NCBI GenBank assembly: GCA_016124795.1
Contig: WGNB01000035.1
Coordinates: 16,392 to 80,391 of the forward strand
Length of the DNA: 64,000 nt
Reading direction: 5' to 3'
From: Rhodopseudomonas sp.
GTDB lineage: Bacteria; Pseudomonadota; Alphaproteobacteria; Rhizobiales; Xanthobacteraceae
Part shown: in pieces, positions 8,725 to 18,109 of the stretch
How positions within the stretch are numbered: the first letter of the stretch is position 1
Layout of the letters: each line of letters starts with the position of its first letter
The notes under the pieces: generated by a model
What the model was told of the DNA's origin: nothing
Database searches by the model: none
The model's input: the letters and a program-made list of their open reading frames with translations, nothing else
Translations under genes and position numbers: made by a program

Positions 8725-9022
8725 CCGCGTAAAGTTCCAACCGTCGGCCAGAAGCGATAACCGAATTATCCCGGTATCCGGCTGCAATTCGGGCGCCTTC
8801 GCCTTTAGTCCGTGCCGAAAATGTCGCGGCTCGTCGAATTCGACGGCATGGCGTTTTTCCTGAAGCACGGCTGTTGTATAAAAAGCTAAGCCACCGCCAT
8901 TCGTTCAAGATTCCCGCGAACCCGACGACGGCGTCGAATGTGGCAATGTTTTGTTGAACCAAATCGGCTATTCAGCACTTGATCGACGCGGGCGCGCATT
9001 GGAACTTGAGGCGGAGCTGGAA
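8725..9022. other. Intergenic region before the YkuD-type gene
   Basis: 298 bases without a supported gene. The frame of the next gene is open from a TTG at 8951, but the ATG at 9023 has the better ribosome site. An AT-rich stretch near 8873-8888 (GTTGTATAAAAAGC) could contain a -10 element; no convincing -35 was found. Confidence 0.35.
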
Positions 9023-10540
9023 ATGTTCAATCGATTGGCGACGGTCCCTTCCACCTTGGCAATATCGCGGCGACGGTCTTCCGCCATCGTGGCGCTCGCG
9101 GCCATGGCCACATTGACGACGCTGCCGACCGACGCTTCGGCCAAGCCGACCCGCCAGGCCCAGACCAAAGTGGAATCCGCGCCGCGCGAGGCCGGCGAAC
9201 CGATCATGGCGATCGTGTCGATCAAGCGCCAGCAGGTCACCTTGTACGATGCCGATGGCTGGATCCTCCGCGCCCCGGTCTCGACCGGCGTCGGCGGGCG
9301 CGAGACGCCGGCCGGCATCTTTGCGGTCATCGAGAAGGACAAGGACCACCACTCCAGCATGTACGACGATGCCTGGATGCCGAACATGCAGCGCATCACC
9401 TGGAACGGCATCGCGCTGCACGGCGGGCCGCTGCCCGGCTATGCGGCCTCGCATGGCTGCGTGCGAATGCCTTACGGCTTCGCGGAGAAGCTGTTCGACA
9501 AGACGCGGATCGGCATGCGGGTGATCATCGCGCCGAACGACGCGGCCCCGGTCGATTTCGACCATCCGTCCCTGCTCCAGCCGAACGCCAAAGCCGTCGC
9601 GGCGGCGCCGGAGCAGGCGGAAACCCTCGGCCGCGACGCCAAGGACGCCGCCAAGGCGGCGACCGAGGCCAAGAAATCAGCCCTGGTCGCGGCGCGCGCG
9701 GCGAAATCGGTCACCGCGTCGCTGCATAAGCTCAAACTGCTGAAGACTCGCGCCGACGCCTTGCTGGCATCGGCCGACAAAGCGCTGGCCTCGGCAAGCA
9801 CCGACGAAGCCAAGGCGCGTGCCGGGGAGCGCAAGGCGAAAGCCGCGGCCAAAGCCGCGGAGGCCGCCACCCACCTCGACGACGCTACCGCCGACGCAAG
9901 CGCGAAACGCGACGCTGCCGCAACGGCGAAGGAGGCCGCCAAGGCGGCCGAAACGAAGAAGACCGAGACAGCCAGAGCCGCCAACGACGCCAAGCTCGCG
10001 CTCGAACCGGTTTCGATCTACATCAGCCGCGCGACTCAAAAGCTTTACGTCCGGCGCAACACCCACAAACGGTGGCCGGACGGCGGCGAAGTGTTCGATT
10101 CCAGCATCGAGCTTCCGGTCACGATCCGCGATCCCGACAAGCCGATCGGCACCCATGTGTTCACCGCAATGGCGCGTAACGATACCGGCCTGCGCTGGAC
10201 CGCTGTCACGATTGACGACGGCGACAACGCCAAGGACGCGCTTGACCGCGTTACCATTCCGAAGGAAATTCTCGACCGGATCGCGCCGACCGCCGTGCCG
10301 CGCTCGTCGATCATCGTCTCGGACGAGCCGTTGAGCCGCGAGACCAATTACCGTACAGAATTCGTCGCGGTCCTGAGTAATCAGCCGCAAGGTGGCTTCA
10401 TTACGCGCAAAGTGACGCCCGTCGATCGTGTGGCCAGCGACGACTACGACCGCGGCTCATCGTTCTTCGACTGGGGCTTTCGCGCCTACGATGCGCCACG
10501 CCGCAGCAGCTATTTCCCGTTTCATCGCGGACGCTGGTAA
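9023..10540 (+). CDS. L,D-transpeptidase (YkuD) family protein with a second, degenerate YkuD-like half
   Basis: 505 residues from the ATG at 9023, chosen for the GGAG 7 bases upstream and the signal peptide that follows (MFNRLATVPSTLAISRRRSS, cut near ASA). The first YkuD domain (about residues 55-175) has VSIKRQQVTLYDADGWILRA, the catalytic block ALHGGPLPGYAASHGCVRM with the nucleophilic Cys, and a C-terminal helix. An Ala/Lys-rich probable coiled coil (about 190-330) follows. The last 170 residues repeat the YkuD strand pattern (VSIYISRATQKLYVRR, PIGTHVF) but lack the SHGCVR motif. Role: periplasmic peptidoglycan cross-linking or lipoprotein attachment (family knowledge); the second half may be structural. 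Confidence 0.8.
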   Translation: MFNRLATVPSTLAISRRRSSAIVALAAMATLTTLPTDASAKPTRQAQTKVESAPREAGEPIMAIVSIKRQQVTLYDADGWILRAPVSTGVGGRETPAGIFAVIEKDKDHHSSMYDDAWMPNMQRITWNGIALHGGPLPGYAASHGCVRMPYGFAEKLFDKTRIGMRVIIAPNDAAPVDFDHPSLLQPNAKAVAAAPEQAETLGRDAKDAAKAATEAKKSALVAARAAKSVTASLHKLKLLKTRADALLASADKALASASTDEAKARAGERKAKAAAKAAEAATHLDDATADASAKRDAAATAKEAAKAAETKKTETARAANDAKLALEPVSIYISRATQKLYVRRNTHKRWPDGGEVFDSSIELPVTIRDPDKPIGTHVFTAMARNDTGLRWTAVTIDDGDNAKDALDRVTIPKEILDRIAPTAVPRSSIIVSDEPLSRETNYRTEFVAVLSNQPQGGFITRKVTPVDRVASDDYDRGSSFFDWGFRAYDAPRRSSYFPFHRGRW

Positions 10541-10547
10541 AGCCCTG

Positions 10548-10572
10548 ACGCCGCGGCGCAGCGACGCGGCGT
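10548..10572. terminator. Inverted repeat between convergent genes
   Basis: ACGCCGCG (10548-10555) pairs with CGCGGCGT (10565-10572) between the stops of the YkuD gene (plus) and the DUF1311 gene (minus). There is no T-tract, so this is a weak terminator call based on position and symmetry. Confidence 0.35.
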
Positions 10573-10584
10573 AAGTCAGCAAGC

Positions 10585-11001
10585 CTAATCCCGGTCTTCC
10601 TTGCCGGGGTTATCCGGCCCGGCGCCGCCGCTCGACAATTCCTCGGCGCGCCGCTTGGTCATGTCGCGGAAACAGGCCGCCGCGTTGATGCGGGCAATCG
10701 TGCCCTCGCCCGCCAGATAATACGCGCAGTTCGCGTCACGATATTTGATCCAGGCGCGCTCCGCGTCGCGCAGCTTGACCTTCTGGTCGGGCCCGGCGGA
10801 TTTCATCGCTTCCTGATACGCGATCGTCAGTTCCCTGTCCCAATGCGCCCGTTGCGCCATCAGGCAATCGACGATCTCCGGCGTCGAACCGTCACATGTC
10901 CCCGGATTACCCGGCTCGCCGGCCAAGGCCGCGCCGGCACAAAAGCAAACGGCCGCCCCGGTGAGGGCGGCCGCTGCAACGATGGCGATGCGCCAGCGCA
11001 T
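10585..11001 (-). CDS. DUF1311 / LprI-type secreted protein
   Basis: 138 residues from the ATG at 11001 (MRWRIAIVAAAALTGAAVCF), with a signal peptide cleaved near ALAG. The mature part has paired cysteines and the family motif LRDAERAWIKYRDANCAYYL, followed by AACFRDMTKRRAEEL. The domain occurs in lysozyme-inhibitor LprI-like and other small periplasmic proteins; the function here is unknown. The start is two bases from the ilvC stop, so it is probably the last gene of the ilv transcript. Confidence 0.75.
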   Translation of the reverse strand: MRWRIAIVAAAALTGAAVCFCAGAALAGEPGNPGTCDGSTPEIVDCLMAQRAHWDRELTIAYQEAMKSAGPDQKVKLRDAERAWIKYRDANCAYYLAGEGTIARINAAACFRDMTKRRAEELSSGGAGPDNPGKEDRD

Positions 11002-11003
11002 TG

Positions 11004-12035
<1,032 letters not shown>

Positions 12036-12139
12036 TTAGGTTCGGCCAATAATCATTCGTTGGCGGGTCAGGTGAGAGTTTTTCCCGCCGGGGAGCTTCT
12101 AGGTCGCCCGGCGGCCGGGGGCAAGTGGTGTGGGGGCGG

Positions 12140-12370
12140 TCAGCAGCCCTCGCGCTGGCGTTTGAGGCGGCGCCGGCTGGCATAAAGCAGGCCGAAACCG
12201 ACCGCGACGGCGCCGTATTTAATGGTCTCCGGCATTTTCGAGCCCTGCTCGAAGCACAGGGCGTCCGCGCCACCCTTTTTGACGCCGACGCAGCGTTGCC
12301 CGCCCTGGTCGAAGGGGTTGAGCAGAACCCCCAGGATCAGGAAGGGAATAGCCAGAAAGGTCAGCGCCAT
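12140..12370 (-). CDS. Small two-helix membrane protein of unknown function
   Basis: 76 residues from the ATG at 12370 (MALTFLAIPFLILGVLLNPF), with a GAGG 9 bases upstream. A hydrophobic N-terminal segment and a second one near residues 48-62 (YGAVAVGFGLLYA) flank a loop with two cysteines (QRCVGVKKGGADALC). The C-terminus is very basic (SRRRLKRQREGC), which fits a cytoplasmic end. I do not recognise the family. It lies inside the ilv cluster between the LysE-type gene and ilvC, so coexpression is likely. Confidence 0.55.
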   Translation of the reverse strand: MALTFLAIPFLILGVLLNPFDQGGQRCVGVKKGGADALCFEQGSKMPETIKYGAVAVGFGLLYASRRRLKRQREGC

Positions 12371-12399
12371 CGGTAGAAACCTCGTTGTTCCGCGGCGTC

Positions 12400-12999
12400 T
12401 TAAGACGCGCGCACCATTGGCACGATGCTGGCGACCAGCAGCAGCGCCATGGCGATGTTGAAAATCCGCGCATGCGACGGGTCTTTCAAAAGACCGCGCA
12501 AGGCCACGCCGAAAGCCGACCAGGTCAAAACCGAGCCGGCGGTCGCGATGGTGAAGGCCAGCAGCATCAGCGGAATATCGAAGCTCTGATGATCCGGCCG
12601 GACGAAAATGGCGATGGCGCTGACCGCGGCCAGTACCGCCTTCGGGTTGACCCACTGAAATGCCGCCGCCTGGAGAAAGGTAATCGGGCGCGCTGGCGCC
12701 TGACCTTCGTTAGCCAGATGCGCAGTCGATACCTTATAAGCGAGATACAGCATATAGACCGCGCCGGCGACCTTGAGCGCGACGTGCAAGGCCGGCACCG
12801 CCGCAAACACCAGGCCCAGCCCGGCGGCGCAGGACGCCAGAAGCACGAAGAACCCCAGCGTCACGCCCATCATATGCGGGATCGTCCGCGTGAAGCCGAA
12901 ATTCACGCCGGACGCCGCCAACAATATGTTGTTCGGCCCCGGCGTGAACGACATCGCACAGGCAAAAACCAGCAGCGCCAGAAAAATATCGACCGGCAT
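12400..12999 (-). CDS. LysE/RhtB-family amino acid exporter
   Basis: 199 residues with about six membrane helices. The N-terminus has the family signature FACAMSFTPGPNNILLAASG, followed by GFFVLLASCAAGLGLVF and FQWVNPKAVLAAVSAIAIF. These proteins export amino acids across the inner membrane. Its ATG overlaps the ilvH stop by one base (TAATG), so translation is coupled to the acetolactate synthase regulatory subunit. That placement suggests branched-chain amino acids or precursors as possible substrates; this is inference, not shown by residues. Confidence 0.85.
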   Translation of the reverse strand: MPVDIFLALLVFACAMSFTPGPNNILLAASGVNFGFTRTIPHMMGVTLGFFVLLASCAAGLGLVFAAVPALHVALKVAGAVYMLYLAYKVSTAHLANEGQAPARPITFLQAAAFQWVNPKAVLAAVSAIAIFVRPDHQSFDIPLMLLAFTIATAGSVLTWSAFGVALRGLLKDPSHARIFNIAMALLLVASIVPMVRAS

Positions 13000-13559
13000 T
13001 ACATCCCGTCCGGACCGCGCCCGATCGCCGCGATGCCGGTACGCGACACCTCGATCAGCCCCAGCGGCAGCATCAGAGCGACGAATTGCTCGATCTTGTC
13101 GCTCTTGCCGGTGATTTCGAACACGAAGCTTTCGGTCGTGGCGTCAATCACGCGGGCACGGAAAGCATCGGCGAGGCGCAGCGCCTCGACCCGATTCTCG
13201 CCCTTGCCCGCCACCTTGACCATCGCCAGTTCGCGCTCGATCGAATTGCCGGCGAGCGTCATATCGACGACGCGATGAACCGGCACGAGGCGGTCGAGCT
13301 GATTCTTGATCTGCTCGATCACCATCGGCTTGCCCGTCGTCACGATGGTAATAAGCGACAAGTGCCTGGCGTGCTGGGTCTCGGACACCGTCAGCGACTC
13401 GATATTGTAGCCGCGACCGGAAAACAGACCGATCACCCGGGCGAGAACGCCGGGCTCGTTATCGACCAGCACCGACAAGGTGTGCGTCACGTCGCGCTCC
13501 GCCATCGGCGCGCTCGGATAATGCGAAGTGCTCGAGGGTATATTTGCGTTTGCGTTCAC
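12999..13559 (-). CDS. ilvH: Acetolactate synthase small (regulatory) subunit
   Basis: 186 residues. An N-terminal ACT domain starts near residue 25 (HTLSVLVDNEPGVLARVIGL, then FSGRGYNIESLTVSE), which binds the feedback inhibitor valine. The C-terminal domain ends LPLGLIEVSRTGIAAIGRGP. It activates and confers feedback control on the IlvB catalytic subunit. The first about 20 residues are an Asn/Ser-rich extension not essential to the ACT fold; an in-frame ATG at residue 19 is a possible alternative start. It is 104 bases downstream of ilvB. Confidence 0.95.
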   Translation of the reverse strand: MNANANIPSSTSHYPSAPMAERDVTHTLSVLVDNEPGVLARVIGLFSGRGYNIESLTVSETQHARHLSLITIVTTGKPMVIEQIKNQLDRLVPVHRVVDMTLAGNSIERELAMVKVAGKGENRVEALRLADAFRARVIDATTESFVFEITGKSDKIEQFVALMLPLGLIEVSRTGIAAIGRGPDGM

Positions 13560-13663
13560 GGTCCTAATCCTTATTCAGACTGTCATCGTCCGCGACAGCG
13601 GAAGATCCAGCCATCGAATGTGTCACGATAGCGACTGGGTTCCCTTTCGGTCGGGAACGACAG

Positions 13664-15424
13664 CTAAACCAGCATCCTGCCTTCCTCGCTGATCGCGTCG
13701 TCGAGGCTCTCGCCGCTGTCGCCGAGGATCATTTCGTTATGGGCGCGGCCCGATGGAATCATCGGGAAGCAGTTCTCCGCCGGATCGACCACGCAGTCGA
13801 ACAGCACCGGCCGGTCGACATCGATCATTTCCTTGATCGCGTGATCGAGATCGCCCGGCTTTTCGCAGCGAATACCGACCGCGTGCATGGCCTCGGCGAG
13901 CTTGACGAAATCCGGCAAGGCTTCGGAATAGCTCTCCGAATAACGGCTGCCGTGAAGCAATTCCTGCCACTGGCGGACCATGCCCATATAGCCGTTGTTC
14001 AGGATGAACACCTTGATCGGCAGCCGATACTGCACCGCCGTCGACAATTCCTGCATCGTCATCTGAACGCTGGCTTCGCCGGCGATGTCGATAACCAACG
14101 CATCGGGGTGCGCCAATTGCACGCCGACCGACGCCGGCAGGCCGTAGCCCATGGTGCCGAGACCGCCGGATGTCATCCACCGGTTCGGTTCCTGGAAGCC
14201 GTAGAACTGCGCCGCCCACATCTGATGCTGACCGACTTCGGTGGTGATGTAGGTATTCTTGTCCTTGGTCTGTTCGAACAACCGCTGGATCGCGTATTGC
14301 GGCTTGATGACCTCGTTCGACTGCCGGTAAGCCAGCGACTTGCGGCCGCGCCACTTGTCGATCTGTTTCCACCAGTCGGCCAAGGCCTTCTTGTCGACCT
14401 GCTTGGCCTCGGTCCGCCACAGCCGCACCATGTCTTCCAGCACATGGGCGCAATCGCCGACGATCGGAATATCAACGCGGATATTCTTGTTGATCGACGA
14501 AGCGTCGATATCGACGTGGATTTTCTTCGAGCCCGGCGAAAAGGCATCGACCCGCCCGGTGATGCGGTCGTCGAAGCGCGCGCCGATGCAGATCATGACA
14601 TCGCAATCGTGCATCGCCATGTTGGCCTCGAGCGTGCCGTGCATGCCGAGCATGCCCATCCACTGCGGATCGGCGGCTGGATAGGCGCCGAGCCCCATCA
14701 GTGTCGAGGTAATCGGGAAGCCGGTGAGCTTGACCAGTTCACGCAGCAATTGACTGGCATGATTGCCGGAATTGATCACGCCGCCGCCGGTGTAGAACAT
14801 CGGCCGCTTCGCCTGCGCCATCAGATCGATCGCCGCCTTGATCTGCGCCATATCACCCTTGAGCTTGGGCTTGTAGCCGATATGCGGGAAATCCTTCGGC
14901 TTTGAATAGACACCCTTGGCGAACTGGACGTCCTTCGGAATGTCGATCACGACCGGCCCCGGCCGTCCGGTCGAGGCAATATGGAAAGCCTCGTGCAGGA
15001 TGCGCGGCAGGTCCTCGATGCGCTTGACCAGATAATTGTGCTTGGTGCACGGCCGGGTGATGCCGACCGTGTCGGCTTCCTGGAAGGCGTCGTTGCCGAT
15101 CAGATGCGTCGGCACCTGGCCGGTGATGCAGACCAGCGGGATCGAGTCCATCAAGGCGTCGGTCAGGCCCGTCACCGCATTGGTGGCGCCGGGACCCGAT
15201 GTGACCAGCAGGCAGCCGACCTTGCCGGTCGAACGCGCATAGCCTTCCGCGGCGTGCGCGGCGCCCTGCTCGTGCCGGACGAGAACGTGCTTCACATCCT
15301 TCTGGGCAAACAGTGCGTCGTAGATCGGCAGCACCGCGCCGCCCGGATAACCGAACAGATGCTTCACGCCCTGGTCGGCGAGCGCCTGGATCACCATTTC
15401 GGCGCCGGTCATTTCCCGTGTCAT
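13664..15424 (-). CDS. ilvB: Acetolactate synthase large (catalytic) subunit
   Basis: 586 residues, ThDP-dependent. It condenses two pyruvates, or pyruvate and 2-oxobutyrate, at the entry to branched-chain amino acid synthesis. The N-terminal pyrimidine-binding domain has FGYPGGAVLPIYDAL and the activating Glu in VRHEQGAAHAAEGYARS. The central FAD-associated domain follows. The C-terminal ThDP motif reads IDIAGEASVQM ... FILNNGYMGMVRQW, where GEA replaces the textbook GDG, as I recall for rhizobial IlvB. It is first in the cluster after a leader peptide and attenuator. Confidence 0.97.
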   Translation of the reverse strand: MTREMTGAEMVIQALADQGVKHLFGYPGGAVLPIYDALFAQKDVKHVLVRHEQGAAHAAEGYARSTGKVGCLLVTSGPGATNAVTGLTDALMDSIPLVCITGQVPTHLIGNDAFQEADTVGITRPCTKHNYLVKRIEDLPRILHEAFHIASTGRPGPVVIDIPKDVQFAKGVYSKPKDFPHIGYKPKLKGDMAQIKAAIDLMAQAKRPMFYTGGGVINSGNHASQLLRELVKLTGFPITSTLMGLGAYPAADPQWMGMLGMHGTLEANMAMHDCDVMICIGARFDDRITGRVDAFSPGSKKIHVDIDASSINKNIRVDIPIVGDCAHVLEDMVRLWRTEAKQVDKKALADWWKQIDKWRGRKSLAYRQSNEVIKPQYAIQRLFEQTKDKNTYITTEVGQHQMWAAQFYGFQEPNRWMTSGGLGTMGYGLPASVGVQLAHPDALVIDIAGEASVQMTMQELSTAVQYRLPIKVFILNNGYMGMVRQWQELLHGSRYSESYSEALPDFVKLAEAMHAVGIRCEKPGDLDHAIKEMIDVDRPVLFDCVVDPAENCFPMIPSGRAHNEMILGDSGESLDDAISEEGRMLV

Positions 15425-15489
15425 GGTCGTCGTCCTTGTCCGTCGTGCTCTATGCGTCTTGCTGATCGTTCAGTGCGGTTATCCGCAAT

Positions 15490-15510
15490 AAAAAAGGCCC
15501 GCGAAGGGCC
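15490..15510 (-). terminator. Attenuator terminator upstream of ilvB
   Basis: On the minus strand GGCCC-TTCGC-GGGCC is followed directly by TTTTTT, a compact rho-independent terminator 66 bases before the ilvB ATG. It lies downstream of an Ile/Leu/Val-rich leader peptide. Upstream, CGAACACT within the leader codons can pair with AGTGTTCG just before the terminator, giving the competing helix needed for ribosome-mediated attenuation. Confidence 0.8.
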
Positions 15511-15543
15511 ATGTCCGAACACTCACCTGGGGCCCGCGCGGGG

Positions 15544-15597
15544 CTACCTGGCCAGTGTTCGAACCGCTACTACGAGGGTAATATTCTTGCGCGACAT
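15544..15597 (-). CDS. ilvB leader peptide (attenuation peptide)
   Basis: An 18-codon frame, ATG at 15597 and TAG at 15544, encodes MSRKNITLVVAVRTLAR. Six of the 17 residues are Ile, Leu or Val (codons ATT, CTC, GTA, GTA, GTT, CTG). It starts about 20 bases after the predicted transcription start and precedes the terminator at 15490-15510. Ribosome stalling at these codons when charged branched-chain tRNAs are scarce would favour the antiterminator. The ribosome site (GGGTG) is weak. The arrangement matches classical ilv leaders. Confidence 0.82.
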   Translation of the reverse strand: MSRKNITLVVAVRTLAR

Positions 15598-15625
15598 CGT
15601 GTTCACCCGAACTTTCGTTGCGCGT

Positions 15626-15654
15626 TATATACGGGCGGTCCACCGCCCGGTCAA
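15626..15654 (-). promoter_or_regulatory. ilvB operon promoter with palindromic spacer
   Basis: On the minus strand TTGACC (15654-15649) and TATATA (15631-15626) are spaced by exactly 17 bases, close to the sigma-70 consensus. The spacer itself contains a perfect inverted repeat GGGCGGT-GG-ACCGCCC, which could bind a repressor or activator. The expected start of transcription is near 15619. Confidence 0.72.
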
Positions 15655-15680
15655 GCGCCTTTTCTGACGGTAAACCCATG

Positions 15681-15711
15681 CAAAAGGCCCCGCAAGCGCG
15701 CCTGCGGGGCC
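15681..15711 (-). terminator. Rho-independent terminator after the first chemotaxis gene
   Basis: GGCCCCGC and GCGGGGCC (8-bp stem, 10-base loop) are followed on the minus strand by TTTTG, 58 bases after the stop of the chemoreceptor gene at 15770. It isolates the receptor gene from the ilv promoter immediately downstream. It may also work weakly on the plus strand (CTTTAAAT follows). Confidence 0.75.
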
Positions 15712-15769
15712 TTTAAATGTCGTGCCGGGCCACGAGGGCCTCAGCTCAGCGGAAGACCGGCCTGTCGGA

Positions 15770-17833
15770 TCAGGCGGCGGCGCGTCGCCGCCGCGCCGGC
15801 CCAGCGGCCGGCTGACCGGAAGCGGTCGCGGTGCGCGGAGCCGCCGGCATCACCGGACGACCTTGCCCACCATCGGCATTCTCGCCTTCCACCTGGAAGA
15901 AGGCCACCTGCTCGTCCATCGCCCGCGCCTGCTGCTCCAGAATCTGCGAAGTCGCGGCGTTTTCCTCGACCAGCGCCGAATTCTGCTGGGTCGCTTCGTC
16001 CATCTGGGTCAGGGCCCGCTTGATCTCGTCAAGGCCGGTGGCCTGCTCGGCGCTGGCGGTTGCAATATCCGCCACCACCGACGCGACGGTGCGGATCGAC
16101 TCGACGATCTCATTGAGCGCTTCACCGGCCTGATTGACCAGCCCGACGCCTTCCTGGACCTGACTGCCGCTGGTGGTGATGAGCTGGGCAATGTCCTTGG
16201 CCGCCTGCGACGACCGCTGCGCCAGGCTGCGCACTTCCGACGCCACGACCGCGAAGCCACGGCCGGCCTCGCCGGCGCGCGCCGCTTCAACCGCCGCGTT
16301 GAGCGCCAGCAAGTTGGTCTGGCGCGCGATCTCGTCAATCACGCTAATGATGTCGGAGATCTTGCGCGACGATTCCTCGATCTGCGCCATCGCCTTGACC
16401 GCCCGCGCGGCCACCTCGCCGCCCCGATCGGCGACCTCACGGGTCGCCATGGCCGATTGGGTCGCAGCCTGGGCATTTTCGGCATTGCGGCGCACCGTCG
16501 TCGAAATCTCCTCCATCGACGCCGAGGTCTCTTCGAGGCTTGCAGCCTGTTCCTCGGTACGTTGCGACAGATCGGTGGTGCTGCTGGCAATCTCGGCGGA
16601 GGCGTGTGTCACCTCGCGCGACGAAGATTTGATTTCGGCGATCGCCGTCCGTACCTGTTCGACCATGCGGCCGACGGCATTGACGATCAGGCCGACTTCA
16701 TCGCTGCGCTCGATCCGCGGCAAAGTGACGTTGAAGTTGCCACCGGCGATCTTCAACATGCCGTCCTGGACCTGACGCAATGGCATGGTGACCCGGCTAG
16801 AAATCAGCAGCAGAACCGAGCCGGTCAAACCGCCGGCAAGCACCAACAGTATCAGCTCGACCGCGAGGCTCCATTCCGCACTGGAACGCCGTTCGGCGGC
16901 GTGGTCGCGGACCACCTGCAAGGCGACCTCAGCGACGCGCAGAAGCGAGGCTAGTTTCGCCACCGCGACCTTCGACCATTCCGCCGACGACAGATTGGAC
17001 TTCTGGCCGGCCAGAATGCCCTTCAATGTGTCCATCCGCAGCTTGACGTAATCGGGCCCGAAGAACTCCTGATCGGCATTGCGGACGGCCGCGGCAAATT
17101 GCGCCGGCAGCGTGAGGCCAGCGGCGACTTCATTGAGCGCATTCCACGCCGTCGCCGTGCGGCTTTCGCTGGTGGCGTATTTGACCAAGGCATCCGGCGG
17201 CGGCGCGATGCCACCGATACCGTTGGTGATCATGACCGAGGAGTCGCCGGCGCCGTTGCGCGCGGTCCAAGCCAGTTGCTTGATCAGCATCAGCTGATCG
17301 ACATAGGCGTCCTCAAGCTTGACCGAATTGGCAAGCTCGGTCGAAATCCGGTCGAGCAAATCCATCGTCGACGAAATATGGTCGAACAGGTCCTTCGCGA
17401 GATTGGGCGGACGCGAGGCCTTGGGCAGCGAGAAGGCCGGCACGGATTCGGCATGCAGCGCCTCGAGCCTGTCGATCGCCTGCTTCAGCGCCGCCTCGAC
17501 CGCCGCCCCATCGGGGAGCTTTGCTTCATGCAGCGCGATCAGGCCGGCCCTGAGAGCCGGCATTTCGGCGCCGCGCGTTTCGGCCAATGAAGAACTCAGA
17601 CCGTTGCTTTTGTCCGAACGAAGGTCGCGGTTGGAAGCCGCCCGATCGACCCGCAGATTGTGCAGGCCGGTGAATAATTGGGTCGAAGCCTCGGCAACAT
17701 AAGCGAGGTGGTTCGCGTTGCTCAATCGGGTCCAGGACCCCCACGCGCCGGCAATCAATACGGCGATGACCGCTACCGACAGCGATCCAATGGTGGCCTT
17801 CAGTAATACGTTGATCGAAAGGCGGCTCAACAT
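15770..17833 (-). CDS. Methyl-accepting chemotaxis protein (receptor 1 of 4)
   Basis: 687 residues. TM1 is near residues 12-32, then a periplasmic sensor region of about 290 residues of a type I do not recognise, TM2 near 323-346, HAMP (about 347-400) and the coiled-coil signalling domain. The hairpin tip that binds CheA/CheW is at about 504-551 ([20 protein letters not shown], then [20 protein letters not shown]). The C-terminus is Pro/Arg/Ala-rich and lacks a CheR-tethering NWETF-like pentapeptide. It is clearly paralogous over its full length to the receptor at 19784-21847, which has the same length. No che genes are in the window. Confidence 0.93.
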   Translation of the reverse strand: MLSRLSINVLLKATIGSLSVAVIAVLIAGAWGSWTRLSNANHLAYVAEASTQLFTGLHNLRVDRAASNRDLRSDKSNGLSSSLAETRGAEMPALRAGLIALHEAKLPDGAAVEAALKQAIDRLEALHAESVPAFSLPKASRPPNLAKDLFDHISSTMDLLDRISTELANSVKLEDAYVDQLMLIKQLAWTARNGAGDSSVMITNGIGGIAPPPDALVKYATSESRTATAWNALNEVAAGLTLPAQFAAAVRNADQEFFGPDYVKLRMDTLKGILAGQKSNLSSAEWSKVAVAKLASLLRVAEVALQVVRDHAAERRSSAEWSLAVELILLVLAGGLTGSVLLLISSRVTMPLRQVQDGMLKIAGGNFNVTLPRIERSDEVGLIVNAVGRMVEQVRTAIAEIKSSSREVTHASAEIASSTTDLSQRTEEQAASLEETSASMEEISTTVRRNAENAQAATQSAMATREVADRGGEVAARAVKAMAQIEESSRKISDIISVIDEIARQTNLLALNAAVEAARAGEAGRGFAVVASEVRSLAQRSSQAAKDIAQLITTSGSQVQEGVGLVNQAGEALNEIVESIRTVASVVADIATASAEQATGLDEIKRALTQMDEATQQNSALVEENAATSQILEQQARAMDEQVAFFQVEGENADGGQGRPVMPAAPRTATASGQPAAGPARRRRAAA

Positions 17834-18043
17834 GTCTGTGCTCTCGCACCGCTGAATTGCGGAGCCGTCAAAGTCGCTGAATTTCCTGAAAACACTTTAA
17901 ACAAAGTTCCATGGCCGCCGGCCATTTGCATCAAGTACTTTATTGTCTCAGGTAATTAATCTGTCCCGCGCGACGCGCCACTAAACCTTCGATTGTACAT
18001 CGCCATCAATGCATCGACCGCGCATCAAGCGAACTTGACGCGA

Positions 18044-18079
18044 CAAAAACAATCGGGCCGGCATCGCTGCCGGCCCGAT
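18044..18079 (-). terminator. Rho-independent terminator after receptor 2
   Basis: A perfect 12-bp stem (ATCGGGCCGGCA / TGCCGGCCCGAT, loop TCGC on the plus strand) is followed on the minus strand by TGTTTTTG. It lies 30 bases after the stop of the chemoreceptor gene at 18110 and upstream of receptor 1, so the receptors are at least partly separate transcription units. Confidence 0.82.
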
Positions 18080-18109
18080 CAATCGTGTCAAAGTTGTATA
18101 AAGCGACGA

